In this document: positions 49,173 through 58,991 of the stretch, in pieces
How positions within the stretch are numbered: the first letter of the stretch is position 1
Layout of the letters: each line of letters starts with the position of its first letter
NCBI RefSeq assembly: GCF_003852895.1
Contig: NZ_QUSW01000001.1
Coordinates: forward strand, 124,001 to 188,000
Reading direction: 5' to 3'
Source: Rhizobacter terrae
GTDB taxonomy: Bacteria; Pseudomonadota; Gammaproteobacteria; Burkholderiales; Burkholderiaceae_C
Length of the DNA stretch: 64,000 nt
Made by a program: the position numbers and the translations under genes
Notes under the pieces: generated by a model
Databases searched by the model: none
What the model saw: only the letters and a program-made list of their open reading frames with translations
Told to the model about the DNA's origin: nothing

Positions 49173-50582
49173 ATGGCCAGTACCGCCAGTGCCGCAAGCA
49201 GCGCGGGTTCCGCATCCGTCCAGGCGGCCATCGCCGCCCATCGCTTCGGCTTGTCCGAGCCCTCGCTGCAAGGCATCGGCAGTGATCCGCAAGGCTGGCT
49301 GCTGTCGCAGATCGGCCCGGCCGACATCGCCCGCGGCGACGGCCTGCTGAACACCCCCCAGGCCTGGGCCCATGCCCGGGCCGAGCGCCGTGCCAAGAAG
49401 GACGCCAAGGCCCAACCCGAGGCCGTGCCCGGCGAACACCACTTCCGCGAGGTCATCGCCGCGGACATCACCTCGCGGCTCGTCACCGCCGCATCCACGC
49501 AGCGGCCCTTCGCCGAACGGCTGCAATGGTTCTGGAGCAACCACTTCACCGTGTCGCAGACCAAGGGCACGGTGCGCGGGCTGGTGGGTGCCTTCGAGCG
49601 CGACGCCATCCGCCCGCACATCGCCGGCCGCTTCGAGGACATGCTGGTGGCCTCGTCCACGCATCCGGCCATGCTGCGCTACCTCGACAACGTGCAGTCG
49701 GCCGGGCCGCGCTCGCGCATCGTGGGCAAGGCCTCGCGCCGGGCGCACCGCATGGGCGAGGAGCCGCGGGTGAGCGGCCTGAACGAGAACCTGGCGCGCG
49801 AGATCCTGGAGCTGCACACGCTGGGCGCGGAAAGCAGCCGCGACGGCATCTACACGCAGCGCGACGTGACCTCCTTCGCGGCGGTGCTCACCGGCTGGCG
49901 CATCAGCCTGGCCGACGATGCGCGCGGCCAGCTCTTCGATGCCGACTGGCACGAGCCCGGCCGCAAGACGGTGCTCGGCAAGTCCTACCCCGAGGGGCCC
50001 GATGCCTTGCGCATGGTGCTGCGCGACCTGGCGCGGCACCCCGCGACGGCGAAGTTCATCTCGACCAAGCTGGCCCGCCACTTCGTCGCGGATGATCCGC
50101 CACCCGAGCTGGTGGACCAGCTCGCCGCCACCTACCTGCGCAGCGACGGGCAACTGGGCGAGGTCTACCAGGCGCTCATCCGCTCGCCGCTCGCGTGGAA
50201 TCCGGCGCCGTCCAAGCTGAAGACGCCCGAGGAATTCGTCGTGTCCAGCGTGCGCATGCTCAAGGCACCGATGCGTGTCTTTGAACGGCACGATGCCGGC
50301 GGCGTCTATTCGCTGGGGCAGCGCATCCACGTCACGCCGTCGCCGGCGGGATGGCCCGACCGCGCGGAGGACTGGCTGGGACCGGACGCGGTGTGGAAGC
50401 GCGTCGAATGGGCCACGCGCGCCGGCGAACGCTCTGGCGGCTTCATCGATGCGAGGGCCGTGGCCATGGCCAGCCTCGGCCCCCTCCTGAGCGACAGCTC
50501 GCGTCAGCAGATCGAGCGCGCGTCCGACGGCTCGCAGGCCTTGGCCCTGCTGCTGATGGCCCCCGAGTTCCAGCGCCGCTGA
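49173..50582 (+). CDS. DUF1800 domain protein
   Basis: 469 aa. Family marks RLQWFWSNHFTVS, NLAREILELHTLG, and YTQRDVTSFAAVLTGW. The family is usually paired with a DUF1501 protein, as here, and may be involved in secretion or surface display of polymers; no enzyme activity is established. N-terminus AAIAAHRFGLSEPS is the typical DUF1800 start. Start taken at MASTASAA after GAGGAGAG. Confidence 0.88.
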   Translation: MASTASAASSAGSASVQAAIAAHRFGLSEPSLQGIGSDPQGWLLSQIGPADIARGDGLLNTPQAWAHARAERRAKKDAKAQPEAVPGEHHFREVIAADITSRLVTAASTQRPFAERLQWFWSNHFTVSQTKGTVRGLVGAFERDAIRPHIAGRFEDMLVASSTHPAMLRYLDNVQSAGPRSRIVGKASRRAHRMGEEPRVSGLNENLAREILELHTLGAESSRDGIYTQRDVTSFAAVLTGWRISLADDARGQLFDADWHEPGRKTVLGKSYPEGPDALRMVLRDLARHPATAKFISTKLARHFVADDPPPELVDQLAATYLRSDGQLGEVYQALIRSPLAWNPAPSKLKTPEEFVVSSVRMLKAPMRVFERHDAGGVYSLGQRIHVTPSPAGWPDRAEDWLGPDAVWKRVEWATRAGERSGGFIDARAVAMASLGPLLSDSSRQQIERASDGSQALALLLMAPEFQRR

Positions 50583-50592
50583 GGAGATTCCC

Positions 50593-51783
50593 ATGACACG
50601 ACAACTTCCGAACCTGCAGCGCCGCAGTTTGGTCCTCGGCGCAGCCAGCGCCGCCACGATGTGGTCCAGCCTGAGCTTTGCCGGCAAGGCGACGCCTGAG
50701 TCAACGCGGCTGGTGGTGGTGATCCTGCGCGGCGGGCTGGACGGGCTGTCCGCCGTGCCCGCGATCGGTGACCCCGACTTCGCCGCTGCCCGCGGCGCGC
50801 TCGGCCAGTTCGCCTCCGCGCCGCTCGCGCTGGACAACACCTTCGCCCTGCATCCTCAGCTCACGCAACTGCACGCGATGTTCAAGGGCGGCGAGGCTTC
50901 GGTGGTGCACGCCATCGGCCTGCCTTACCGCGAACGCTCGCACTTCGACGCGCAGCAGGTGCTCGAAAGCGGGGGCGTGAAGCCCTACGAGCTGAGCACC
51001 GGCTGGCTCGGCCGCGCCCTGGTCCGCATGGACGCCAAGGGCATGGCGCTGAACACCGCCGTTCCGCTGGTGTTGCGCGGCCAGGCCACGGTGGACACCT
51101 GGGCGCCCTCGGTGCTGCCGGACCCATCAGCCGAACTGGTGGCGCGGCTGGAGCGCATGTACAGCGGCGATGCTGCGCTGTCCACCGCACTGTCGCGCGC
51201 CAAGGACCTGCACTTCGGCCCATCGATGGCCGCCAGCGACATGGACAGCGCCGGCAGCAACAACGCCAAGCGCGGCCCGGGCCTGCTGTCGCAGCGTGCG
51301 GCGGAATTCCTCTCGCAGCCCAACGGCCCGCGCGTGGCGGTGATGGAGATGGGCGGCTGGGACACCCACGCCAACCAGGCCTCGCCGCATGGCTCGCTGG
51401 TCGGCAACCTGCGCACGCTGGACGCCGGCCTGGCCACGCTGCGCGAGGGCCTCGTGGCCAGCGGCACGTGGAAGCGCACGGTCGTGGTCGTCATGACGGA
51501 GTTCGGCCGCGAGGTCGCGATGAACGGCACGCAGGGCACCGACCATGGCACGGGTGGCGCGGCCTTCGTGCTCGGTGGCGCGGTCAAGGGCGGGCGCGTG
51601 ATCGGAAACTGGCCAGGCCTGGCGAAGAAAGACCGCTTCGAGGGCCGCGACCTTCGCACCACCACCGACATGCGCTCGCTGCTCAAGGGCGTGCTGGCGG
51701 ATCACATGCAGGTGGCGACGCGGCACCTGGACTCGGAGGTGTTCCCGGGCAGCCAGGGGTTGCCTGTGCTGCAAGTGGTCTAG
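50593..51783 (+). CDS. DUF1501 (sulfatase-like fold) protein, Tat signal
   Basis: 396 aa. Twin-arginine signal QRRSLVLGAASAATMW, so exported folded. Core motifs ILRGGLDGLSAV, HAIGLPYRERSHFDAQ, MGGWDTHANQ and TEFGREVAMNGTQGTDHGTGG are those of the DUF1501 family, related to alkaline phosphatase/sulfatase folds with metal-binding Asp and His. Starts 10 bases after the DUF1800 stop; the pair is a conserved unit. Its stop TAG shares the palindrome CTAG with the stop of convergent waaA. Confidence 0.9.
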   Translation: MTRQLPNLQRRSLVLGAASAATMWSSLSFAGKATPESTRLVVVILRGGLDGLSAVPAIGDPDFAAARGALGQFASAPLALDNTFALHPQLTQLHAMFKGGEASVVHAIGLPYRERSHFDAQQVLESGGVKPYELSTGWLGRALVRMDAKGMALNTAVPLVLRGQATVDTWAPSVLPDPSAELVARLERMYSGDAALSTALSRAKDLHFGPSMAASDMDSAGSNNAKRGPGLLSQRAAEFLSQPNGPRVAVMEMGGWDTHANQASPHGSLVGNLRTLDAGLATLREGLVASGTWKRTVVVVMTEFGREVAMNGTQGTDHGTGGAAFVLGGAVKGGRVIGNWPGLAKKDRFEGRDLRTTTDMRSLLKGVLADHMQVATRHLDSEVFPGSQGLPVLQVV

Positions 51784-53084
51784 GCCGCTTTTCCGTTGAG
51801 GACCAAAGCGGCGATGGCGTCGGCCATGCGTGCCGCCGCACCGCGGTGCTCGGCTGCGAAGGCCGTTGCCTGCCCTGCGGTCTCGCGCAATCCGGACGGA
51901 TCCTCGATCATTCGCAGGGCAGTCGCCAAACCTTCGTCGATGTCCTTGACGCGCACCGCCGCCGATGCGGCCTCGGCCAGTTCGGCCGCCTCCGCGAAGT
52001 TGAAGGTGTGCGGCCCCATCACCACCGGGCAGCCGCAGGCCGCGGCTTCGATGAGGTTCTGCCCGCCCAGTGGCGCGAAGCTGCCGCCCAGCAAGGCCAC
52101 GTCGCCCAGGCCGTAGTACAGCGGCATCTCGCGCATGGAGTCGCCCAGCCAGGCATCGGCGGCGAGCGCGTCCGCGGGCGGCGTGTCCGTCCATTCGCTG
52201 CGGCGTGCCAGGGTCAGGCCGGAAGACTTCACCAGTGCGGCCACTTCATCGAATCGCTGCGGATGCCGCGGCACGACGAGCAGCAAAGGCTTGGCGGGCA
52301 CGGCCAGGCGAGACCACGCCGCGAGCAGCATCGCTTCCTCGCCTTCACGCGACACGGCGAAGAGGAGCACCGGCCGGTCCAGCATCGAACGCCAGGCCCG
52401 GCCGCGTGCCACCAGCGCCTCGTCGGGCGCCATGTCGAACTTCAGGTTGCCGCTGACGCTCACCTGGGGCGCACCCGCCTGGCGCAAGCGCGCTGCATCG
52501 GCCGCGGTCTGCGCCAGCACCAGCGAGAGGCTCTCGACCGCCGGATGCAGCACCACCGCCAGGCGCTGTCCCTGCTTCTGGCTCTTCTCGCTCAGCCGCG
52601 CATTGGCCAGCACCACGCGCACGCCATGCCGGCGCGCGCAATGCAGCAGGTTGGGCCAGATCTCGGTTTCCATCAGAACGCCCACCGAAGGCGCGAACTG
52701 CGAGAAGAAGCGCTCCACCACGCCCGGGGTGTCGTAGGGCAGCCAGGCCTGCCGGTCGCCTTCGCGCAGCAGTGCCTCGCCCGCTTCCCGCCCGGTCGCC
52801 GTGCTGTGCGTGAGCAGCAGCCGCATGCCGGGGATGCGTACACGCAGCGCCTCGATGAGCGCCGCCGCGGCCCGCGTCTCGCCCAGCGACACCGCATGCA
52901 CCCACACCCAGCCTTCGGTACGTTCGCCCTGGTAGGCGCCCAGCCGCTCGCCGATGGCATGCCGGTACAGCGGCTCGGCCCGGCCGCGCCACCACAGGCG
53001 CATCAGGTACACCGGCTTGAGCATGCGCAACAGCGTCGAATAGCCGCTGCGAGCCAGTCGTTGCCGCAGCAACAGTCGCGTCAT
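51780..53084 (-). CDS. waaA: 3-deoxy-D-manno-octulosonic acid transferase
   Basis: 434 aa, GT30 family. N-terminal membrane anchor (LLLRQRLARSGYSTLLRML region), WVHAVSLGETRAA, LLTHSTATGRE, ETEIWPNLL, and in the second half VVPRHPQRF and GGSFAPLGGQNLIEAAACG for CMP-Kdo binding. It attaches Kdo residues to lipid IVA in lipopolysaccharide synthesis. ATG overlaps the waaC stop by 4 bases. Convergent with DUF1501 with a 4-base overlap. Confidence 0.95.
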   Translation of the reverse strand: MTRLLLRQRLARSGYSTLLRMLKPVYLMRLWWRGRAEPLYRHAIGERLGAYQGERTEGWVWVHAVSLGETRAAAALIEALRVRIPGMRLLLTHSTATGREAGEALLREGDRQAWLPYDTPGVVERFFSQFAPSVGVLMETEIWPNLLHCARRHGVRVVLANARLSEKSQKQGQRLAVVLHPAVESLSLVLAQTAADAARLRQAGAPQVSVSGNLKFDMAPDEALVARGRAWRSMLDRPVLLFAVSREGEEAMLLAAWSRLAVPAKPLLLVVPRHPQRFDEVAALVKSSGLTLARRSEWTDTPPADALAADAWLGDSMREMPLYYGLGDVALLGGSFAPLGGQNLIEAAACGCPVVMGPHTFNFAEAAELAEAASAAVRVKDIDEGLATALRMIEDPSGLRETAGQATAFAAEHRGAAARMADAIAALVLNGKAA

Positions 53085-54064
53085 CGCTGGCCGGCCTGCT
53101 GGAACTGCGCCCACACCTGCTCCCACGCATCCCACACCGTCTCGATGGCGGGCGTGGGCTGGCCTTCCACCGACACCTGGTAGGCATGGCCATGCGCTTC
53201 CTGCGGGCCGGTGCGCCAGGAGGTGGGGTGGTTGTAGATCTGCACGTGCGGCAGGTCCAGCGCAACGGCGATGTGCGACAGCCCGCTGTCCACACCGATC
53301 ACGCCGTGCGCCGCGCCCATGCGGTCGGTGAGCGAATCGAGGTCCATCGGCGGCCAGACCTCGCAGGCCGGGCCGATGGCCGCGCAGATCGTGTCTGCAC
53401 GGGCCTTCTCCACCGGCCCTGCATGCGGCAGCGCGATGCGCCAGCCCATGGCTTGCGCGCGGCGGCCGACCTCGATCCAGTGCGACTCGGGCCACAGCTT
53501 GTCGTCGCGCGAGGTGCCGTGCACCAGCACCAGCGTGCGCTCGGTGGCTTCGAGCTGCTGCGAGCGCAGGCCGAACTCGGGCGCGCCCTTGAGGGGGTAG
53601 CCCAGCACCTTGGAAGCCAGCACGCGGGCACGGTCCAGCGCATGGATGTGCGGCTCGATGAAGATGGGCTCATGCACCAGCCAGCGCGCCGGCCATTCGT
53701 GGCTCGCACCGTCGGTCTGGTTGGCCAGGCCGTAGCGCCGGCCGCGCGCCATGCGCGCCACCAGGGCCGACTTGGTCAGGCCCTGGAAGTCGATGATCGC
53801 GTCGTAGCGATCACCACGCAGGGCATCGCGGAACTCGCCCCATTCGTGGCGGACCTGGCTCGTCCACCAGCCCTTGCGCCAGCGCCGCAGCGCGCATTCG
53901 ATGCTGCTGTGGATGCCCTTCACGCGCCGCACCAGCGGCGCGAAGCCGGGCTCCACCACCCAGTCGATGAGCGCGTCCGGATAAGCCTCGCGGATGTCGT
54001 GCACCACCGGCATGGTGTGCACCACGTCGCCCAGCGAAGACAGCTTGACGATCAGGACGCGCAT
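53081..54064 (-). CDS. waaC: Lipopolysaccharide heptosyltransferase I
   Basis: 327 aa, GT9 family. Starts MRVLIVKLSSLGDVVHTMPV; conserved DFQGLTKSALVA, VHGTSRDDKLWPESHW, and GVDSGLSHIAVALDLP for ADP-heptose binding. Adds the first heptose to Kdo of the LPS inner core. Runs into waaA; the phosphohexomutase gene lies 37 bases upstream on the same strand. Confidence 0.95.
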   Translation of the reverse strand: MRVLIVKLSSLGDVVHTMPVVHDIREAYPDALIDWVVEPGFAPLVRRVKGIHSSIECALRRWRKGWWTSQVRHEWGEFRDALRGDRYDAIIDFQGLTKSALVARMARGRRYGLANQTDGASHEWPARWLVHEPIFIEPHIHALDRARVLASKVLGYPLKGAPEFGLRSQQLEATERTLVLVHGTSRDDKLWPESHWIEVGRRAQAMGWRIALPHAGPVEKARADTICAAIGPACEVWPPMDLDSLTDRMGAAHGVIGVDSGLSHIAVALDLPHVQIYNHPTSWRTGPQEAHGHAYQVSVEGQPTPAIETVWDAWEQVWAQFQQAGQR

Positions 54065-54101
54065 GCGCTGCGGGCGGTGTCCCGGCCCGGGTCCTGCGTC
54101 A

Positions 54102-55493
54102 TCAATGCGCCGACGCCGCGAACTGCGCGTCGGGCTTCACTGCACGCAGGGCGGCCATGAAGTCGGCCTCGATGCGGTGCAAGGCTTCCTGCGTGTGGCC
54201 CTCGAAGCGCATCACCAGCACCGGCGTGGTGTTGGACGAACGGATGAGGCCGAAACCATCCGCGTACTCCGCGCGCAGGCCGTCGATGGTGATGATCTCC
54301 TTGGCGCCCGGGAACTTCGCAGTTTCCAGCAGCTTGCTCACCACCTCGCGCGGCTCGCCTTCCTTGCAGGGCACGTTCAGCTCGGGCGTGCTGAAGCTCG
54401 TGGGCAAGGCGTTGAGCACGGCGCTCGGGTCCTTGCTGCGCGAGAGGATTTCCAAGAGGCGCGCCGCGGTGTAGGTCGCGTCGTCGAAGCCGTACCAGCG
54501 CTCGGCGAAAAAGATGTGCCCGCTCATCTCGCCCGCGATCGGTGCACCGGTTTCCTTCAGCTTGGCCTTGACCAGCGAGTGTCCGGTTTTCCACATCAGC
54601 GGCTTGCCGCCGGCCGCCTTGATGAGCGGAGCCAGGCGCTGCGTGCACTTCACGTCGTAGATGACAGTGCCGCCCTTCACGCGCTTGAGGATGTCCTGCG
54701 CGAAAAGCATCAGTTGGCGATCGGGGTAGATGATCTGGCCATCCTTGGTGACCACGCCCAGACGGTCGCCGTCGCCATCGAAGGCCAGGCCGATCTCGGC
54801 CTCCGTGGTCTGCACGGTGCGGATGAGGTCGGCGAGGTTCTCGGGCTTGCTCGGGTCCGGATGGTGGTTCGGGAAGTCGCCGTCCACCTCGGAATAGAGT
54901 TCCTGCACGTCGCAGCCGAGCGCACGAAGGATGGCGGGTGCCGAGGCGCCGGGAATGCCGTTGCCCGAGTCCACCACGATCTTCATCCTGCGCTTGAGCT
55001 TGCAGTCGCCGGTGATGCGCGCCTTGTACTCCTCGAAGACGTCCATGGTGCCGCTGCGGCCCTTGGCACTCGCATAGTCTTCGGCCTCGATGCGCTGGCG
55101 CAGCTTCTGGATGTCGTCGCCGTAGATGGCACGGCCGGCCAGCACCATCTTGAAGCCGTTGTAGTCCTTGGGGTTGTGGCTGCCCGTGACCTGGATGCCG
55201 CTGTGGCAGCCGTGCTTGCCGCGCGTGGCGGCAACGTAATAGAGCATCGGGGTGGTCACTGCACCGATGTCGACCACGTCCAACCCGGTGGAGGCGAGGC
55301 CACGCACCAGCGCTGCCGTGAGGCCGGGGCCGCTCAGGCGGCCGTCACGGCCCACCGCCACCGCTTTCTCGCCGGCGGCCAGCGCTTCGGTGCCGAAGGC
55401 GCGACCGAGGTGCTCGGCGAAGGTCTCGTCAATGGTCTTGCCCACGATCCCGCGGATGTCGTAGGCCTTGAAAACCGATGCTTCCACTTTCAT
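54102..55493 (-). CDS. Phosphomannomutase/phosphoglucomutase
   Basis: 463 aa, alpha-D-phosphohexomutase family. Starts FKAYDIRGIVGKTI; the phospho-Ser loop is GIQVTGSHNPKDYNG, the metal loop FDGDGDRLGVV, the sugar-binding loop GEMSGHIFFAERW, and the phosphate-binding loop is RSSNTTPVLVMRFEG. Interconverts 1- and 6-phosphates of mannose or glucose for LPS and capsule sugars, as AlgC does. AAGGAGAAGAGATCA precedes the ATG; the longer frame has no ribosome site. Upstream of waaC-waaA in the same direction. Confidence 0.94.
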   Translation of the reverse strand: MKVEASVFKAYDIRGIVGKTIDETFAEHLGRAFGTEALAAGEKAVAVGRDGRLSGPGLTAALVRGLASTGLDVVDIGAVTTPMLYYVAATRGKHGCHSGIQVTGSHNPKDYNGFKMVLAGRAIYGDDIQKLRQRIEAEDYASAKGRSGTMDVFEEYKARITGDCKLKRRMKIVVDSGNGIPGASAPAILRALGCDVQELYSEVDGDFPNHHPDPSKPENLADLIRTVQTTEAEIGLAFDGDGDRLGVVTKDGQIIYPDRQLMLFAQDILKRVKGGTVIYDVKCTQRLAPLIKAAGGKPLMWKTGHSLVKAKLKETGAPIAGEMSGHIFFAERWYGFDDATYTAARLLEILSRSKDPSAVLNALPTSFSTPELNVPCKEGEPREVVSKLLETAKFPGAKEIITIDGLRAEYADGFGLIRSSNTTPVLVMRFEGHTQEALHRIEADFMAALRAVKPDAQFAASAH

Positions 55494-55634
55494 TGATCTC
55501 TTCTCCTTGGCGCGGCATTGTAGGGAGGTAATCAGGCGGGCAGCCCGCGCCGTCCGCTTGCCGCCCATCCCTGCTTCTGTCGATTCGTCGCTTGCAAGCA
55601 GCGGGCCGGGCTGCCCTGCCTACACTGCGCATCC

Positions 55635-56780
55635 ATGCACATCAACCGACAACTGCTGGCCGCCTCCTGGCGCAGCTACTGGAGCCAGGACCTGGTGCGG
55701 GCAGGGCCTTACTGGCTCCAGATCCTGTGGTCGGTGCTCATCGCGATGGCCGTGGGGCTGGTGTTCACGCTCCTGGGCTTCGTGAGGTATGCCAAGACGG
55801 TCAGCGACTGGCTGAGCGTCGCCAACTGGCTGGTCTGGTACCCCAGGAACCTGATCATTTCGGGAACCATCATCGCGATCATCCACGTGCTGTTCGAGGT
55901 CGGGTTCGCCGCCTTCACGCGGCAGCGCATCCGCCGCTTCAACCGGTGGCAGCGCACCTTGTTCTTCAGCGGCATCCCTGCCGTCGGGGTCTATACCGGT
56001 TGGCCGCTGGGCTATGCCCTGGCCGGCGGCCAGGTGGGCGACTTCTTCACCAACACCAACTCCATCGTCGGATCACTGCTGTTCAGCGGCCTCATGACCC
56101 TGCTGATGGCGGTCTACTGGAGTTCGCGGCACCGCGAGACGCAAGCCCAGGCCATGGCCACCGAAGCGCGGCTGAAGCTCCTGCAGGCGCAGATCGAGCC
56201 GCATTTCCTGTTCAACACGCTGGCCAACGTCGTCAGCCTCATGGACTACGACACGCCGCGCGCCAAGCAGATGCTGGAGTCCTTCATCGACTACCTGCGC
56301 GCCTCGCTGTCGCAGCTGCGCCGCGACGACAGCAGCCTGGGCGCGGAGCTGGACATGGCGCACGCCTACCTCGCGCTGCTTCAGACGCGCATGGCCGAGC
56401 GGCTGCGCTACCGCATCGAGGCCAGCGACGCATGCCGAGCCGCCCGCGTGCCGCCGCTGCTGCTGCAGCCGCTGGTGGAAAACGCCATCCAGCACGGGCT
56501 GGAGCCCAAGGTGGACGGCGGCGAAGTCATCATCCGCGCCGAGCTCGACGGCAAGATGCTGCACATGAGCGTGCAAGACGACGGACTGGGCCTGGAGCAG
56601 GCCGCATCGCGCAAGAGCGGTGGCACGGGCCTGGCCGTCAACAACATCCGCGAACGCCTTCAGTCGCGCTGGGGGAACGAGGCCTCGCTGGACATCCGGT
56701 CGCTGGAGCCCGGCGTGCTGGCCACGCTCTCCATTCCATTCACCACCACGCCAAACCATGACCACCGCCCTGATCGCTGA
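55635..56780 (+). CDS. Sensor histidine kinase, LytS/YehU-like
   Basis: 381 aa. About four membrane helices within 1-165, then a His-kinase domain of the LytS type: QIEPHFLFNTLANVVSLMDYD with the phospho-accepting His in EPHFLFN, and the ATP site LLLQPLVENAIQHGLEP, GLGLEQA and GTGLAVNNIRERL. It would phosphorylate the LytTR regulator encoded next; the regulator gene begins 23 bases before this gene ends. No extracytoplasmic sensor of note, so the signal may be sensed in the membrane. Confidence 0.92.
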   Translation: MHINRQLLAASWRSYWSQDLVRAGPYWLQILWSVLIAMAVGLVFTLLGFVRYAKTVSDWLSVANWLVWYPRNLIISGTIIAIIHVLFEVGFAAFTRQRIRRFNRWQRTLFFSGIPAVGVYTGWPLGYALAGGQVGDFFTNTNSIVGSLLFSGLMTLLMAVYWSSRHRETQAQAMATEARLKLLQAQIEPHFLFNTLANVVSLMDYDTPRAKQMLESFIDYLRASLSQLRRDDSSLGAELDMAHAYLALLQTRMAERLRYRIEASDACRAARVPPLLLQPLVENAIQHGLEPKVDGGEVIIRAELDGKMLHMSVQDDGLGLEQAASRKSGGTGLAVNNIRERLQSRWGNEASLDIRSLEPGVLATLSIPFTTTPNHDHRPDR

Positions 56781-57519
56781 CGACGAACCGCACCTGGCGG
56801 CCTACCTCAAGGACCAGCTGCTCAAGCTCTGGCCTGAACTGGAAATCATCGGCATCGCGCGCAACGGCATCGAGGCCGCGCAGGAAATTGCCAGGCTCGC
56901 CCCCGACCTTGCCTTCCTCGACATCAAGATGCCCGGCCTGACCGGGCTGGAAGTGGCGCAGGGCATCGAGGGCCGGACCCAGGTGGTGTTCGTCACCGCC
57001 TACGACGACTATGCGGTCCAGGCCTTCGAGCACGAAGCGGTGGACTACGTGCTCAAGCCCGTCAAGTCCGACCGCCTGGCCAGGACCATCGAGCGCGTCC
57101 GCCGCGCGCTGGCGCAGCAGGAGCCTGAAACAGCGCAGCTCGCCGCGGTCCTGCGAAAGCTGATGCCCGCGGGCGGCGCCGCGCCGGAGCCGGCCCGCCT
57201 TCGCTACGTTCGCGCCAGCCAGGGCGAGCTCATGCACCAGGTGCCGGTGGGCGAGGTGCTGTTCTTTCGATCAGACGAGAAGTACACCAGCGTGCAGACC
57301 GCCGGCGGCGAGCACCTCATCCGCACGCCCATCTCGGAGCTGGCGGCGCAGCTGGATCCGCAGCAGTTCTGGCAGATCCACCGCTCCACCATCATCAACC
57401 TGGACCACGTGACGGGCACGCGGCGCGATGAGCTGAGCCGCCTGTACGTGCGCATCCGCGGCTGGACCGGCGAACTGCCGGTCAGCCGCGCCTATGTGCA
57501 TTTGTTCAAATCCATGTGA
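56758..57519 (+). CDS. LytTR-family response regulator
   Basis: 253 aa. Receiver domain about 1-120 with acidic pocket DDEP, phospho-acceptor Asp in AFLDIKMPGL, and the conserved Lys in YVLKPVK. LytTR DNA-binding domain about 150-253: FFRSDEKYTSVQT, IHRSTIINLDHV, and YVRIRGWTGELPVSRAYVHLFK. Works with the kinase upstream. LytTR regulators bind paired direct repeats. Targets in this window are not evident. Confidence 0.93.
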   Translation: MTTALIADDEPHLAAYLKDQLLKLWPELEIIGIARNGIEAAQEIARLAPDLAFLDIKMPGLTGLEVAQGIEGRTQVVFVTAYDDYAVQAFEHEAVDYVLKPVKSDRLARTIERVRRALAQQEPETAQLAAVLRKLMPAGGAAPEPARLRYVRASQGELMHQVPVGEVLFFRSDEKYTSVQTAGGEHLIRTPISELAAQLDPQQFWQIHRSTIINLDHVTGTRRDELSRLYVRIRGWTGELPVSRAYVHLFKSM

Positions 57520-57543
57520 GCCGGGCTCGCAGGGACTGGCCGG

Positions 57544-58584
57544 TCAGAACGCGTAGAAGTTCAGCGGCTGGCCGTCCTGCGGGCGCACCTTCTGGAAGCG
57601 CGGCACGAGCCGCGCCTGCACGGCGGTGGGCAGCGGCGTGAGGCCGCTGTTGCGGATCATCGGGTCGCCGCGCAGGAAAGCCCAATACAGGAACTGCAGC
57701 GCTTCGCGGGCCGAGGCCGCCGTCTTGGGCTGGGCATCCACGAGCACGTAGGTCGTGATGCTGATGGGCCAGCTCAGCGGGCCGGACTGGTCCAGCAGCG
57801 AAGCGGTCTCGTCGCCCTTCTTGTCGAGGTCGGACTCCTGCACGGCCGACCTGAAGCCCTCTTCCGATGCAGCGACGAACTGCCCCGTGCGGTTGCGCAT
57901 GCGCACACCGGCGAGCCTGGCGCTGATGACGCGGTCGTACGAGGCGTAGCCGATGGCATTGGGCGTGTCCTTCATCGCCTTGACGATGCCGTCGTTGCCT
58001 TCGACGGCCGTCACCGCGCCGGGCCACTTCACGAGTTGCCCGTGGCCCACGCCCGCCTTCCAGTCAGCGGACATCAGCGACAGGTACTTGGTGAACGCTT
58101 CGGTGGTGCCCGACTTCTCCGCGCGCACCACGCGCACGATGGATGCCACCGGCAGCGAAAGCTCCGGGTTCAGCGCGGCGATGCGCTTGTCGTTCCACTG
58201 CGTGATGGCGCCGCGCATGATGTCGGCCAGCACGTCGCCGGAGAGCTTGAGCTGGTTCGCCGCGATGCCGCGCAGGTTGACCACCGGCACGATGCCGCCG
58301 ACGGCCGTCGGGAATTGAAGCAGCTTGTTCTTGTCGAGGTCCGCCTGGTTCATGGGCGAATCAGACGCCCCGAAATCGACCTCGCGCGCCACGATGCGCT
58401 TGATGCCATCGCCCGAGCCCGTGGGCTGGTAGGACACCTTGCCGCCACGCTCTTTCTCGTAGCCGGCGGCCCAGGTCTTGTAGACGGAAGAAGGGAAGGT
58501 GGCGCCAGCGCCCTTGATGTCGGCGGCAAAAGCAGCGCCATGCAGGCTCAGCGCAACGCCGAGCAGCGGAAGAAGGAATTTCAT
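57544..58584 (-). CDS. Phosphate-binding periplasmic protein (PstS-like), orphan
   Basis: 346 aa, signal peptide about 1-21. PstS pattern: IKGAGATFPSSVYKTWAAGYE, YQPTGSGDGIKRIVAREVDFGASDSPM, NLRGIAANQLKLSGDVLADIM, and RAEKSGTTEAFTKYLS. The phosphate contacts (Ser/Thr-Gly-Ser-Gly and Asp) are retained. No pstCAB, phoU or phoB nearby, so it is either the distant partner of a Pst system or a paralogue used for binding or sensing. Convergent with the LytTR gene. Confidence 0.9.
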   Translation of the reverse strand: MKFLLPLLGVALSLHGAAFAADIKGAGATFPSSVYKTWAAGYEKERGGKVSYQPTGSGDGIKRIVAREVDFGASDSPMNQADLDKNKLLQFPTAVGGIVPVVNLRGIAANQLKLSGDVLADIMRGAITQWNDKRIAALNPELSLPVASIVRVVRAEKSGTTEAFTKYLSLMSADWKAGVGHGQLVKWPGAVTAVEGNDGIVKAMKDTPNAIGYASYDRVISARLAGVRMRNRTGQFVAASEEGFRSAVQESDLDKKGDETASLLDQSGPLSWPISITTYVLVDAQPKTAASAREALQFLYWAFLRGDPMIRNSGLTPLPTAVQARLVPRFQKVRPQDGQPLNFYAF

Positions 58585-58991
58585 GGAGGGGGTTCGAGGA
58601 ACGGGACTCTCTGTCGGTCCCTGGGATGCGCCAGCCGACGCCCATTCGCCTGCGGCGCCGGGATTGTCACGGCCCATCATGACAACTTCGCGACACCTCG
58701 ATGAAACCGGCAATGACTACCTGGTGGCCGGTAGTTTTGACCGACGAGAAATGTCGATCCTGGCCTGGCGTCGAGGACGCCGTTGTTTCGACCGCTCGTA
58801 CTTGAAAGTAAATGTAAATGGCACTTCGGGAATTCACTGGGCCTAGGTAATCTCCCGCGCGTTGCACACGCGAGCACTCACGTGCGGCGACTTCATCGCA
58901 GTTCGCAGTTGGGCGGCCTCACAGACTCGAAGCTGTGCTGGCCGAATCGAAAACACTGGCAGGCCATCGGCACTGCCCTGGGGGAAAACTT
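58585..58991. other. Divergent intergenic region between pstS-like and livK-like genes
   Basis: About 400 bases without a gene. It holds TTGTCA-N10-TGACAA (58665-58686), an inverted repeat about 80 bases from the pstS-like start, and AT-richer sequence at 58780-58830. No complete Pho box is seen. Short open frames lack ribosome sites. Confidence 0.45.

Noticed and set aside
58665-58690. Possible Pho box upstream of the pstS-like gene
   Set aside because: Only one half (TTGTCAT) fits; the second half at 11-base spacing is missing. Kept as an unassigned inverted repeat.
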